Origin: Epilithonimonas lactis
GTDB lineage: Bacteria > Bacteroidota > Bacteroidia > Flavobacteriales > Weeksellaceae
Reading direction: 5' to 3'
Length of the DNA stretch: 64,000 bases
Assembly: GCF_900110605.1 (NCBI RefSeq)
Contig: NZ_FOFI01000002.1
Coordinates: 867,564 to 931,563, forward strand
Shown one piece after another: positions 8,627 through 18,033 of the stretch. Within the stretch, counting starts at the first letter, position 1. Every line of letters starts with the position of its first letter. The translations under genes were made by a program, and so were the position numbers. The notes beneath the pieces are model-generated. The model ran no database searches. It saw only the letters and a program-made list of their open reading frames with translations, and was not told the origin of the DNA.

Positions 8627-9895
8627 ATGTTACAGGTTAATTTTTTGCGCGAGAACAAAGAGCGCGTTTTGGAAGGCTTGAAGAAAAGAAGCTTCAAGGA
8701 ATTAGATTTGATCGATGCAGCTATCAATGCGGACGACGAAAGAAAAAAACTACAGTTTGAGCTAGACTCACAACTTTCCGAGATGAACAAAATTTCGAAA
8801 GAAATCGGAATTTTGATGAAAGAAGGAAATAAAGAGGAAGCTGAAGCGGCAAAATCCAAAACTTCGCAATACAAAGAATCGAGCAAAGAATTACAATCTC
8901 AACTTGCTGAAGCCGAGAAAGCCTTGATCACCATTCTGTATCAAATCCCAAATGTACCTTACGAGAAAGTCGTAGCGGGTGTTTCGGCTGATGATAATGA
9001 AATCATTTACGAATCTACAACGGTTGAAGGTCTTGGTGAAGGTGCAATCCCACACTGGGAATTGGCGAAAAAATACAATTTGATCGACTTCGAATTGGGT
9101 GTTAAAATCGCTGGTGCTGGTTTCCCTGTTTATTTTGGGAAAGGTGCAAGATTGCAGAGAGCGTTGGTTCAATATTTCTTGGATAAGAACGTTGATGCAG
9201 GTTATCTCGAAGTGAATCCGCCACACGTGGTGAACGAAGCTTCTGGCTACGGAACAGGACAATTGCCCGATAAAGAAGGACAAATGTACTACATCAATGC
9301 AGATGATCTATATTTAATTCCAACGGCGGAAGTTCCGGTGACGAATCTTTACCGCGATGTTTTGTTGGATGAGAAAGATCTGCCAATCAAGAATACAGCG
9401 TTTTCTCAATGCTACAGAAGAGAAGCGGGAAGTTATGGCGCGCACGTGAGAGGCTTGAACAGACTTCACCAATTCGAGAAAGTGGAGATTGTGAGAATAG
9501 AGAAACCTGAAAATTCGTACGCTGTTTTGGAAGAAATGGTAGAGCATATCAAATCCATTTTGGAAGATTTGGAATTGCCTTACAGAATCCTTAGACTTTG
9601 CGGTGGCGACACAGGTTTTGCCGCAGCAATGACCTACGACTTCGAAGTTTGGAGTGCAGCGCAGGAAAAGTGGTTGGAAGTAAGCTCTGTTTCGAACTTC
9701 GAAACTTTCCAGGCCAACCGTTTGAAATGCCGTTACAAAGCAGACGGGAAATCGCAATTGGTTCACACGCTAAACGGTTCTGCAATGGCTTTGCCAAGAA
9801 TTATGGCCGCATTGTTAGAAAATAATCAAACCGAAGACGGCATCAAATTGCCAAAGAAGATCGCAGACTATGCAAGATTTGAATTGATCAATTAA
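8627..9895 (+). CDS. serS: Serine--tRNA ligase
   Basis: Charges tRNA-Ser (and tRNA-Sec where present) with serine in the cytoplasm. The 422-aa length is normal. The N-terminal long coiled-coil arm (about residues 30-100, rich in E, K, S, L) contacts the tRNA variable arm. The class II catalytic core follows, with motif 2 in CYRREAGSYG, RGLNRLHQFEKVEI, and motif 3 near LNGSAMALPRIMAALLENN. The first residues MLQVNFLRENKERV are typical of the family and fix the ATG. A strong terminator follows, so it is probably monocistronic. Confidence 0.97.
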   Translation: MLQVNFLRENKERVLEGLKKRSFKELDLIDAAINADDERKKLQFELDSQLSEMNKISKEIGILMKEGNKEEAEAAKSKTSQYKESSKELQSQLAEAEKALITILYQIPNVPYEKVVAGVSADDNEIIYESTTVEGLGEGAIPHWELAKKYNLIDFELGVKIAGAGFPVYFGKGARLQRALVQYFLDKNVDAGYLEVNPPHVVNEASGYGTGQLPDKEGQMYYINADDLYLIPTAEVPVTNLYRDVLLDEKDLPIKNTAFSQCYRREAGSYGAHVRGLNRLHQFEKVEIVRIEKPENSYAVLEEMVEHIKSILEDLELPYRILRLCGGDTGFAAAMTYDFEVWSAAQEKWLEVSSVSNFETFQANRLKCRYKADGKSQLVHTLNGSAMALPRIMAALLENNQTEDGIKLPKKIADYARFELIN

Positions 9896-9916
9896 ATCTT
9901 ATTCTTTAAAAATATG

Positions 9917-9946
9917 AAAGCCACAAAGTTTATTTGTGGCTTTTTA
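9917..9946 (+). terminator. Rho-independent terminator of serS
   Basis: An 11-bp perfect stem, AAAGCCACAAA (9917-9927) with TTTGTGGCTTT (9933-9943), 5-nt loop and a short T run. It may also serve the convergent gene ending at 9965, since the arms are flanked by A and T runs. Confidence 0.85.
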
Positions 9947-9964
9947 TTTATATCGATTTTTATT

Positions 9965-10732
9965 TTAAATTGCTTCGAATTTTCCATTCCGATATTCGAA
10001 TAATTTTTCAGAAACTAAATGGTCTCCTTCCTCACTGATTTCTTTTATGGTGTTCTTAAGTCTTTCAAGATTTTCAATATCATTTTTTCCTGTTATCAGC
10101 AATAAATCACGAGCCGGAATTCCAATAATTATTTCGCCACTTACTTCAAAGTTTTCTTCATGCCAAATATCAAGTAAAATCAAACTTGATTCGTAATTGC
10201 CATCAACTACCAACATGTAATAACCGTCTTCTCCGTGCTTCTCAATTTCTATAGAATTTAATAAATTTTCTATCGCAATTTCTCTAAGCTTACTTGGATC
10301 TATATTTAGACTTTCAACATTTTCTCTACTTAGATAATTGATATTGGTTTCTGTGTCTTCAACATAGAAAATGTAAAGTTCATCATTGTATTTTTCAAAG
10401 ACATTATTTTCTTTGAAGTTATTGTCTAACTCACGTAAATTTTGAAGAAATCTTCGATCTTTAATCACTGGTAAGATGTCATTAATATTTATATCATTAT
10501 TAATATTATAGATACTATCAGTGGCATTCAAATATTTTAAGAAAATTTCTTCAATTTCATCAGGGTTTCTGCAATATTCTGAATAACAATTGTTTAAAAA
10601 GTGTCTATATTCGGTTGAACCTTCAAATTCTGTTTGGATTTCTAGACCATTAATTAAAATTATTCTCAGGCCGTCAACTTTTTGAATCAAACGATTTGCG
10701 AATTCTTTAGAAAATTCAGATTCTGTAAGCAT
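9965..10732 (-). CDS. DUF1444 (YtpQ-like) family protein
   Basis: A 255-aa cytoplasmic protein. The order of motifs recalls Bacillus YtpQ/DUF1444: ILPVI near residue 86, an LREIAIENLL segment, GYYMLVVDGNYESS, a GEIIIGIPARDLLLI strand, and a C-terminal FEYRNGKFEAI. The biochemical function of the family is not established. It begins 3 bp after the stop of the helicase gene on the same strand, so it is likely cotranscribed with it. The sequence is visibly more A+T-rich than the helicase gene. Confidence 0.65.
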   Translation of the reverse strand: MLTESEFSKEFANRLIQKVDGLRIILINGLEIQTEFEGSTEYRHFLNNCYSEYCRNPDEIEEIFLKYLNATDSIYNINNDININDILPVIKDRRFLQNLRELDNNFKENNVFEKYNDELYIFYVEDTETNINYLSRENVESLNIDPSKLREIAIENLLNSIEIEKHGEDGYYMLVVDGNYESSLILLDIWHEENFEVSGEIIIGIPARDLLLITGKNDIENLERLKNTIKEISEEGDHLVSEKLFEYRNGKFEAI

Positions 10733-10735
10733 AAG

Positions 10736-12862
10736 TTATTTATTCAAATTCAAATAATAATTCCAAATCAACCGGATTTCACCATAATCAAAATCCGCTG
10801 GCAAAGCCGCTTTCCAATCATTGATGTTCTCTTTTGGACTTTGCTTGAAAACCTTTTCGAAAGCATTTACTTTTTCCTTTGGATAGATTCTCAGCAAGTC
10901 GCTTTTATCTAGCAAATTCTGCTCAGCATATTTAGATAAATGCCCAAAAATCGTGGAATTTACCAAACCTCGTTCTCTGGCGATTTCAGAAATGGTTTTT
11001 CCATCCTGGAACAATTGATAGGTCAAAACGTGCGTCGGAACTTTATTGATGGACATCGAGATCACAGCATCTTTTTCTTTGTCGAACAAAGGTGTTTCCA
11101 AAAGATGAACGTCTTTCAGATCTTTCAAATATTCCTCCAAATCATCCAGCCAAACGCGGAAATCCTCGTTGAAGGCTTTCAAACCTTTAATACCTTTTGT
11201 CTCTGAATAAAAATCTTTTAGAGGCGAAAAAACCTTCTCGTTCACATGCGAGAAAAAGAAATTGACCGCACCTTTTGCTTTGACCTCAACCTCTTGCCAT
11301 TCCTCTTCACCTTTCAGGAATTTCTGGGTTTTCTGAAGCAAGATCCTTTCAAATTTCTGAAAGATAAGTTTCAGATTTTCTATTTCGGATTTTAAAGTGA
11401 TGTAAAGTTTTTGCGATTGGTCCTTATCAACGGATTTGCTACTTCGGGTCATCACCATCCAGCTTTCCAGGGCGGAAACAAACCAAACACAATCGATTCT
11501 TCTAATGACTTTTTGAATGCTGTAATCGTACTTTTCAGAATTAAGGATTTCCTCGATTTTCGAATTGGCGTGCGTCTCGTCCTGAAACTTCGAAACCCGT
11601 TTGTCACTGAAGATCACTTCGGGCGTGATCTTAGATTTAAGGACAATGCCTTCCAAAGTTCGGCAACGCGAAAGTGCTACATAAACCTGTCCGGAAGCAA
11701 AACTTTTTCCAGCATCAATGATCAATCGGTCAAAGGTCAAACCTTGACTTTTATGAATCGTTACCGCCCAAGCGAGGCGAATCGGAAACTGTTTGAAACT
11801 TCCCAAAACTTCTTCTTTGATGTTCTTCTCATCATCAAGAGAATATTTTTTCTGTTCCCAGGTTTCTGCTTTCAAAGTGATCTCTTCTTCGCTTCCGTCT
11901 AGGATCACAGAGATCTCGTCTTCATCAAGATAAGAGATTTGAGCGAGTTTTCCGTTGAAATATTTTTTGTCTGGCGAAGTGTCATTTCGGATGAACATGA
12001 TCTGTGCTCCGATCTTCAATTCCAAAACCTCATCGTTCGGATATTGCGTTTCCTTGAAATCACCTTTCACATCGGCTGTGTAGGAATGTGCTCTTCCGCC
12101 GAGTTCTTTTATTTTTTTCTGATTGATGTCGTCCGCCATTTTGTTGTGCGAACAGAGATAGACATACGCTTCATCTTTTGGGTCAAAGTCTGGTTGATAT
12201 CTCTCGTTCAACGTTTCGAAGTCGATGTCTCCGGTAATTCCGTCTCGGATGGCATTGAGAATTTCCAGAAAATGTTCATCGGTTTGTCGGTAAACTTTGG
12301 TCAGTTCCAGCGTGATGAAATTACTGCCTTCCAATGCTTTGGCGTGAAAGAAAAATGGCGATGGATAATACATTCCAAGAATATGTTCGTCTCTCACAAC
12401 TGGAGGCAACTGGTAAAGGTCGCCAATAAACAACATCTGAACACCACCAAACTTCTGTTGATTTCTGCGAACGTGTCTCAATGAAAAATCCATCATATCC
12501 AAAACATCCGCACGCAACATCGAGGCTTCATCGATAATGATAATTTCGATTTCGCGGAGAAGTTTTAGTTTGTCTTTTCGGTATTTGAAATGGACCATCA
12601 GATCCGGAATATTGTTTCCTAGATTTTGGTCGATTCTTTCTGTCGTCGGGAGAAAAGTTCTGAGCGGCAATCCAAACATCGAATGGATCGTAACGCCACC
12701 AGCATTGATGGCCGCGATCCCTGTCGGCGCAACTACAATGTGTTTTTTCTTGGTTTTTTTTACAAAGTCGTTTAGAAATGTAGTCTTCCCAGTTCCTGCT
12801 TTTCCTGTGAGAAAAATGCTACGGTTGGTGTGTTCTACGATTTCAAAAAGAGAATTATTCAT
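10736..12862 (-). CDS. PIF1/RecD-like superfamily 1 helicase with C-terminal HTH domain
   Basis: A 708-aa DNA helicase. Walker A GKAGTGKTT is at residues 20-28, the APTGIAA motif near 45-51, and Walker B IIIIDEAS at 107-114. Later SF1 motifs include QLPPV and AVTIHKSQGLTFDRLIID. This matches PIF1-like helicases that unwind DNA 5'-3' and act on recombination intermediates, stalled forks or G-quadruplexes. The C-terminal 100 residues contain a winged-helix or HTH_40-like segment (TYQLFQDGKTISEIARERGL) as in RecQ-type helicases. Its neighbour upstream is ruvC, consistent with a DNA repair context. A -7 box lies 5 bp upstream of the ATG. Confidence 0.88.
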   Translation of the reverse strand: MNNSLFEIVEHTNRSIFLTGKAGTGKTTFLNDFVKKTKKKHIVVAPTGIAAINAGGVTIHSMFGLPLRTFLPTTERIDQNLGNNIPDLMVHFKYRKDKLKLLREIEIIIIDEASMLRADVLDMMDFSLRHVRRNQQKFGGVQMLFIGDLYQLPPVVRDEHILGMYYPSPFFFHAKALEGSNFITLELTKVYRQTDEHFLEILNAIRDGITGDIDFETLNERYQPDFDPKDEAYVYLCSHNKMADDINQKKIKELGGRAHSYTADVKGDFKETQYPNDEVLELKIGAQIMFIRNDTSPDKKYFNGKLAQISYLDEDEISVILDGSEEEITLKAETWEQKKYSLDDEKNIKEEVLGSFKQFPIRLAWAVTIHKSQGLTFDRLIIDAGKSFASGQVYVALSRCRTLEGIVLKSKITPEVIFSDKRVSKFQDETHANSKIEEILNSEKYDYSIQKVIRRIDCVWFVSALESWMVMTRSSKSVDKDQSQKLYITLKSEIENLKLIFQKFERILLQKTQKFLKGEEEWQEVEVKAKGAVNFFFSHVNEKVFSPLKDFYSETKGIKGLKAFNEDFRVWLDDLEEYLKDLKDVHLLETPLFDKEKDAVISMSINKVPTHVLTYQLFQDGKTISEIARERGLVNSTIFGHLSKYAEQNLLDKSDLLRIYPKEKVNAFEKVFKQSPKENINDWKAALPADFDYGEIRLIWNYYLNLNK

Positions 12863-12867
12863 CGATT

Positions 12868-12898
12868 CAAAGATAAAGATTCAGGTGACAAGAATCAA
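12868..12898 (-). promoter_or_regulatory. Promoter of the helicase gene, possibly leaderless
   Basis: On the minus strand a TATCTTTG box occupies 12868-12875, with TTG at 12896-12898 as the -33 element (20-bp spacer). The box ends 5 bp before the ATG, as in the lipoprotein gene at 8056 and ruvC. Confidence 0.55.
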
Positions 12899-12975
12899 GG
12901 GATAAGCAGCAAGAAAAAGGCAAATGATCAAATAGAAAGGCTTCGAGAACCTCAGCCTGACAGAAAAATCTATAA

Positions 12976-13530
12976 CTATTTGACCCGATCAGGATTTTGT
13001 TTCAAAAAGCTGTCCCAACCAGAATAAGATTTGTCGGTTGATATAGTTCCAGAATTGAAATGATGACAAACAGCAACGGCCAAACCATCAGACGCATCAA
13101 GATATTTCGTTGGAAATTCTTTCAGTTTCAAAAGATTTTGGAGCATTCCAGCAACTTGTTCTTTGCTAGCATTCCCATTTCCGGTGATGGCCATTTTTAC
13201 TTTTTTCGGAGAATATTCGGTGATGGGAATATTTCTGTGGAGACTTGCTGCGATGGCAACACCTTGCGCTCTCCCGAGTTTCAACATACTTTGAACATTT
13301 TTCCCAAAGAATGGCGCTTCCAGAGCTGTTTCGTCGGGATGATATTCATCGATCAACGCTAAGGTCTTATCGAAAATAACTTTTAGTTTGGTCTCGTGGT
13401 TTTCATATTTTTTCAAAACCAATTCGTGCATCACGATCAACTCCATCTTCCCGCCTTTCACGGAGATGATCCCGAAACCCATAATGGATGTTCCCGGATC
13501 GATTCCCATAATTATCTTCTCAACTTGCAT
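12976..13530 (-). CDS. ruvC: Crossover junction endodeoxyribonuclease RuvC
   Basis: Resolves Holliday junctions formed in recombination and repair, working with the RuvAB motor. The 184-aa protein begins MQVEKIIMGIDPGT. The acidic catalytic residues are visible as D11 (GIDPGT), E70 (TALEAPFFGKN) and D144/D147 (LDASDGLAVAVCH). Length and motif order are those of typical RuvC. ruvA and ruvB are not nearby. The helicase gene lies 113 bp downstream on the same strand, with its own promoter-like box between. Confidence 0.96.
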   Translation of the reverse strand: MQVEKIIMGIDPGTSIMGFGIISVKGGKMELIVMHELVLKKYENHETKLKVIFDKTLALIDEYHPDETALEAPFFGKNVQSMLKLGRAQGVAIAASLHRNIPITEYSPKKVKMAITGNGNASKEQVAGMLQNLLKLKEFPTKYLDASDGLAVAVCHHFNSGTISTDKSYSGWDSFLKQNPDRVK

Positions 13531-13535
13531 AATTG

Positions 13536-13543
13536 CAAAATTA
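13536..13543 (-). promoter_or_regulatory. -7 box upstream of ruvC
   Basis: Minus-strand TAATTTTG fits TAnnTTTG and ends 5 bp before the ruvC ATG, the same spacing as for the helicase gene and the lipoprotein gene at 8056. No clear -33 TTG is seen. Confidence 0.45.
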
Positions 13544-13633
13544 CGTTAAGATTTTCATAAAGATTGACAGCTAAATATATTTTTAATGAAAAGTTATTAA
13601 ATTTAAAAACTAAAAAAATATAACTATCAAAAC

Positions 13634-16366
13634 ATGAAGAATTTTTTACTGACTGCGGCAGTCGTGTTCTACGCAGGCCTTAGTATGCCTGTGTTCGCTC
13701 AAAAAGCCGAAACTCCTAAATATGTTGGAAACATCGAAGGCGTCAAGGAATACAAACTTTCCAATGGGATGAATGTCCTTTTGATCCCAGACCAATCACA
13801 AAGTAATATGGTGGTCAACATCATCTACAACGTAGGTTCCAAAGACGAAGGCTACGGCGAAAAAGGAATGGCGCACTTGCTGGAGCATATGCTTTTCAAA
13901 AGCACCAAAAACCTGGGCGACATCAAGAAACAATTGTCCGACAAAGGTGGTGTAGCCAACGGAACAACGTATTACGACAGAACCAATTACTACGAGATTT
14001 TCCCTTCCAACGACGAAAACCTGAAATGGTCGCTCCAGATGGAAGCCGACAGAATGATCAATGCCACAATTCTTCAAACCGATCTGGACAAAGAATTTTC
14101 TGTGGTAAGAAACGAGTTTGAGATCGGGGAAAACAATCCGACGAGAGTGATGATCCAGAATGTTTTTTCTAATGCATACACTTGGCACAACTACGGAAAT
14201 TCCACCATCGGAAGTAAAGAAGATATCGAAAGGGTAAAGGCACCAACGCTTCGCAAATTCTATGAAAAATATTACCAACCAGATAATGCCACGTTGGTCA
14301 TTGCAGGTAAATTTGATGAGAACAATGCCTTGAAATATGTAGGTGATTATTTCTCTGCAATTCCAAAACCAGCGAGGGAATTAGGCGGAACTTATACAGT
14401 TGAACCAGCTCAAAATGGTGAGAAATATTTTGAGATCAAAAGAAATAATGACCAGCAAATCATCGCAGCAGGTTATCACGCGGCAGCTTTTGCAGACAAG
14501 GATTATGCGGCACTTAGTGCTTTGAATGAGATTCTTACCGCAGATCCATCAGGCTATTTGTACAAAGGTCTTGTAGATTCTGGCAATGCTTCGTCTGTTT
14601 GGGCCTATTATATTCCAGCGAGAGATCCGGGTATTATTTATTATAACTTTGATATTTCGAAAGAGAAAAATCTGGATGAAGCTGCAAAATTGGTCAAAGC
14701 GCAGTTGGATAAGATTTCAACCATCAATTACACAGAAGAAGACTTGAATAGAGCTAAATCAAAACTCTTGAAAGACATTGCGACAGAAAAAAATAATACG
14801 ATCAATTACGCCATTGGATTCACAGAGATCGTGGGAACCGGAAGCTACAAACTGGCTTTCGTTTACCGAGACAATGTGGAGAATCTGAAACTAGAGGATA
14901 TCAAAAGAGTTGCTGCAAAATATTTCAAAAATAACAACAGAACACTTGGCGTTTTCCGCCCTTCTTCCAATGAAGAACGTGTTTTGCCAACAGAATTCAG
15001 GTCTGAGCAAATCGCTACTTTGACCAAAGATTACAAAGGTAAAGCTTTGGAGAAAGAACCAGCACCTTTTGAGACCAGCATCGCCAACATCAAGAAAAAT
15101 CTGACCGAAGGCACACTTTCCAACGGGATGAAATACGGCTTGATCAACAAAGAACTGAAAGGCGACAAGATCCAAGGTTCCTTCCGTTTCAGAATTGGGA
15201 ATGAGAAAGACCTTCAAGGCAAATCGGCTGTGGCAAGTATGACCGCCTCGCTATTAAAATCCGGAACTAAGACCAGAACAAAGGAGCAGATCCAAGATCA
15301 ATTGGATCAGATGAAGTCTTCGCTCAATTTCTATACTTCTGGGCAAAACCTTATGGTTCAGTTCTCTACCTACAAAAATGATTTCCCGAAAGTAATGGCT
15401 ATTATGCAGGACATTTTAGCTAATTCTACTTTCCCGGAAAATGAATTGACAAAAACCATTGCTGAAAACAATACTTACCTGGACGGACAGTTAAAAGATC
15501 CAGAAGCAATCGCCTACAACGAGCTTTCAAGACTTTCTTCGCCTTATCCAAAAACCAGTATTTTCTACACTTCAACATTGGAAGAAGAGATTGCGGACAA
15601 CAAAAAAGTGACACGCGCCCAAGTTGTAGATTTCTATAACAATGTTCTTGGTGCATCCAACGGAGCAGGAACAATTATCGGAAGTCTGGATGCAAAAGCT
15701 GTAGGTTCAGAATTAGAGAAAACCTTCGGGAAGTTCACCGCAAAATCTAAGTTTGAAGAAGTAAAACCTACGTTGTTCGAAACTAAGAAAGTAGATAAAA
15801 ATATCATCACACCAGACAAAGAAAACGCAGTCGCACTTGGAACTTCAAGCTTTACCATGAAGCAGGACAGCCCAGAATATCCAGCTTTGGTCTTGGCTAA
15901 TGAGATCTTGGGAAGCGGCGGTTTCCTTTCTGCGAGATTGCCAATGAGACTTCGCGAAAAAGACGGTATTTCTTACGGCGTTGGTTCGTACCTCAGCGTT
16001 CCGGTCACCAACGATGTTTCTTCTTGGAACTACTATGCTTACCTGAATCCAACAAAACGTGATGCCGTAGAATCTGCCGTGAAAGATGAGGTGAGCAAAG
16101 CTCTGAAAACTGGTTTCACACAAGAAGAATTGGACTCCAATAAGAAAAGTTACGCCAACATCCGCACCACAAGCCTTGGAATGGAGAATACATTGATCAA
16201 CCTGGAAAATAGCAAACTCCTTTTCGGTGTTCCATTGGAAAGGTATGACGAGCTAAATGCCAAGATCCAAAACCTGAAATTAGAAGATGTGAACGCTGTT
16301 CTGAAGAAATATATTTCTCTTGATAAAGTAACTTCGATTTACGCAGGAGATTTCAATAAGAAATAA
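13634..16366 (+). CDS. M16 (insulinase/pitrilysin) family zinc peptidase
   Basis: Secreted peptidase of 910 aa holding two M16 half-units. A signal peptide (MKNFLLTAAV onward, ending near VFAQ at 20-23) sends it to the periplasm. The inverted zinc motif HLLEH is H81-H85, with E161 (VVRNEFE) as third ligand. The second, C-terminal M16 copy starts near LSNGMKYGL and lacks HxxEH, as usual for the partner half. Such proteins degrade peptides inside a closed chamber. It is preceded by a divergent ruvC and followed by its own terminator, so it is likely a single-gene unit. Confidence 0.92.
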   Translation: MKNFLLTAAVVFYAGLSMPVFAQKAETPKYVGNIEGVKEYKLSNGMNVLLIPDQSQSNMVVNIIYNVGSKDEGYGEKGMAHLLEHMLFKSTKNLGDIKKQLSDKGGVANGTTYYDRTNYYEIFPSNDENLKWSLQMEADRMINATILQTDLDKEFSVVRNEFEIGENNPTRVMIQNVFSNAYTWHNYGNSTIGSKEDIERVKAPTLRKFYEKYYQPDNATLVIAGKFDENNALKYVGDYFSAIPKPARELGGTYTVEPAQNGEKYFEIKRNNDQQIIAAGYHAAAFADKDYAALSALNEILTADPSGYLYKGLVDSGNASSVWAYYIPARDPGIIYYNFDISKEKNLDEAAKLVKAQLDKISTINYTEEDLNRAKSKLLKDIATEKNNTINYAIGFTEIVGTGSYKLAFVYRDNVENLKLEDIKRVAAKYFKNNNRTLGVFRPSSNEERVLPTEFRSEQIATLTKDYKGKALEKEPAPFETSIANIKKNLTEGTLSNGMKYGLINKELKGDKIQGSFRFRIGNEKDLQGKSAVASMTASLLKSGTKTRTKEQIQDQLDQMKSSLNFYTSGQNLMVQFSTYKNDFPKVMAIMQDILANSTFPENELTKTIAENNTYLDGQLKDPEAIAYNELSRLSSPYPKTSIFYTSTLEEEIADNKKVTRAQVVDFYNNVLGASNGAGTIIGSLDAKAVGSELEKTFGKFTAKSKFEEVKPTLFETKKVDKNIITPDKENAVALGTSSFTMKQDSPEYPALVLANEILGSGGFLSARLPMRLREKDGISYGVGSYLSVPVTNDVSSWNYYAYLNPTKRDAVESAVKDEVSKALKTGFTQEELDSNKKSYANIRTTSLGMENTLINLENSKLLFGVPLERYDELNAKIQNLKLEDVNAVLKKYISLDKVTSIYAGDFNKK

Positions 16367-16386
16367 GAATACTTCTATAAAAAGAA

Positions 16387-16418
16387 AACCGTCTCAATGA
16401 TCTGAGGCGGTTTTTTTA
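16387..16418 (+). terminator. Rho-independent terminator of the M16 gene
   Basis: AACCGTCTCA (16387-16396) pairs with TGAGGCGGTT (16403-16412) with one T-G wobble, followed by seven T. Confidence 0.85.
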
Positions 16419-16436
16419 TTCAAAGATGGCTAAGGA

Positions 16437-17894
16437 TTATTTTCCTTGATTAATGACTTTTATAATGTCAGTTAAATCATCTCTGACTGATGTGACAGAA
16501 CTTAGTTTTCCATCACTAAATTCAAATTTCAAAAGATTTGGATAATCGATCACTTTAAAGGATCCGTTTTTCAAATAGACCAACTCATTGTCCTTTTTGC
16601 TTCTAAAATGGTCCAAAAGCATAGATTCCACGTAAAGGCGGTTGTCTCTTTCCACAATTTTTGTTTCTACTTCTTGTCCGTAAAGGAAATCGTTGTAAGT
16701 TCCAATCAGTTTTTCTTTTAGATTTAAAGGAATTTCTTGTGATTCCTCACTTTGGAAATTTCCTTTCCAATTCATCAGTCTTAGAATTGTTCTCTGCGTG
16801 TTTCCCATTACCGGAAAACGATTCGGTTTTTCACCATTGGCAAGATAAGCGTACCCATTCCCATCTTTCATCGTTCCCATTACATTACCGCCAACTCCGG
16901 TGTTTGAACCGTTGCAGGCAAACCAATCATAATTGTTGTAAGCAAAAGATTTTTGCCAACCATTGCTCCATCCGCCTACAGCTTGTTTCAAAATGGTAAC
17001 TTCTGTCATTTTTTTCGCAACATCTTGAGAGATCACTTTATTATTTTTGTTGCGCAACGCATTCTGAATTTCTATAGCGATGATTGCCAGTTCAGTCGGA
17101 GTAGACCACAGTCCAGAAGGACCAACTTGTGGCGTGATTGGCAAACCGGTTTTAATGATTTTTCCTTCATTGTCGTGTACCAAAGCAACGTTTGTAAGAA
17201 ATCCCTTTTCATTCGGCTGTATCATCGTCGTGTTTTTTAATCCAAGCGGAGCAAAAATATACTGTTTTGCCAATTCAGCAATCGAGGTTTTGAATCGGTC
17301 TTCCAAAGCCATTTGAATGATGGTGTAGCCGCCACCGCTGTATTGCCACCTTGTTCCCGGTTCAAAGAAAAATTCGATCTCTTTATCATATCTCGGAATT
17401 TTACCTTGCAGGCTTTCCACTAATGTTGGGATTTTTTCACCTTCATAATGGTCTTCAAAACCTTCCTGAGTAGTTCCTGCAGTGTGATTCAAGAATTGTT
17501 TCCAAGTCGGGCTTTTGTTCTCGGTGAATTTGCTTTTTGGCAAATGCCATCTTTTTAGAGACTGGTCAATCGGGTCATCAAGATTCAGCAAACCTTTTTC
17601 TTCCAAGATATAGCAAAGAAGTGCGGTGATGGGTTTTGCAATTGAGGCTGTCGAAAAAGCCGTGTTTTCATCAATCTTTTCTGGCGAATTCATAGACTTG
17701 ACTCCAAATTGTTTCGAATAGACAATCTTATAATTTTCAAAAACAACCACGCTGAATCCCGGAAGTTTATACTTTTCTAATTGTTCTTCGATTTTCAGAC
17801 TGTCGGTAAGAAAGCGGTAATCTTTTTTCTGTCCAAAGATTGTGGCGCTTGTCATTAATAATAAAAAAAAGCTGGCATAAAAAATAGTTTTCAT
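16437..17894 (-). CDS. Secreted serine hydrolase (beta-lactamase class C / PBP4* family)
   Basis: Periplasmic hydrolase of the serine beta-lactamase-like superfamily. I start it at the ATG at 17894, not 13 codons earlier, because MKTIFYASFFLLLMTSATIFGQ is a clean signal peptide. From there SxxK is S84-I-A-K87 and the second catalytic tyrosine is Y185 in WQYSGGGY, where Gly replaces the Asn of YxN. These features resemble D-aminopeptidases, esterases and class C-like hydrolases; true beta-lactamase activity cannot be claimed. The C-terminal 100 residues form an extra domain as in many bacteroidete members. The membrane AraC gene next to it on the same strand may regulate it. Confidence 0.88.
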   Translation of the reverse strand: MKTIFYASFFLLLMTSATIFGQKKDYRFLTDSLKIEEQLEKYKLPGFSVVVFENYKIVYSKQFGVKSMNSPEKIDENTAFSTASIAKPITALLCYILEEKGLLNLDDPIDQSLKRWHLPKSKFTENKSPTWKQFLNHTAGTTQEGFEDHYEGEKIPTLVESLQGKIPRYDKEIEFFFEPGTRWQYSGGGYTIIQMALEDRFKTSIAELAKQYIFAPLGLKNTTMIQPNEKGFLTNVALVHDNEGKIIKTGLPITPQVGPSGLWSTPTELAIIAIEIQNALRNKNNKVISQDVAKKMTEVTILKQAVGGWSNGWQKSFAYNNYDWFACNGSNTGVGGNVMGTMKDGNGYAYLANGEKPNRFPVMGNTQRTILRLMNWKGNFQSEESQEIPLNLKEKLIGTYNDFLYGQEVETKIVERDNRLYVESMLLDHFRSKKDNELVYLKNGSFKVIDYPNLLKFEFSDGKLSSVTSVRDDLTDIIKVINQGK

Positions 17895-18033
17895 TGTATC
17901 ATAATTTAAAGGTTGATTAATATTTCGATACAAAGATGTGGAAGCACAAAATCCTATGCGACCGAGTAAAAGTATTCGGCCTTATTTTTTGAAAAGAATT
18001 GGTAGGAATAATCGAATGATGTAGTACGAGTAA

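Noticed and set aside
11939..12484. 181-residue plus-strand open frame inside the helicase gene
   Set aside because: Opposite to an intact helicase with all SF1 motifs; composition and sequence show no protein-like motif.
16437..17894. Calling the serine hydrolase a beta-lactamase resistance gene
   Set aside because: Only the generic SxxK and a YSG motif are visible; many esterases and peptidases share them.
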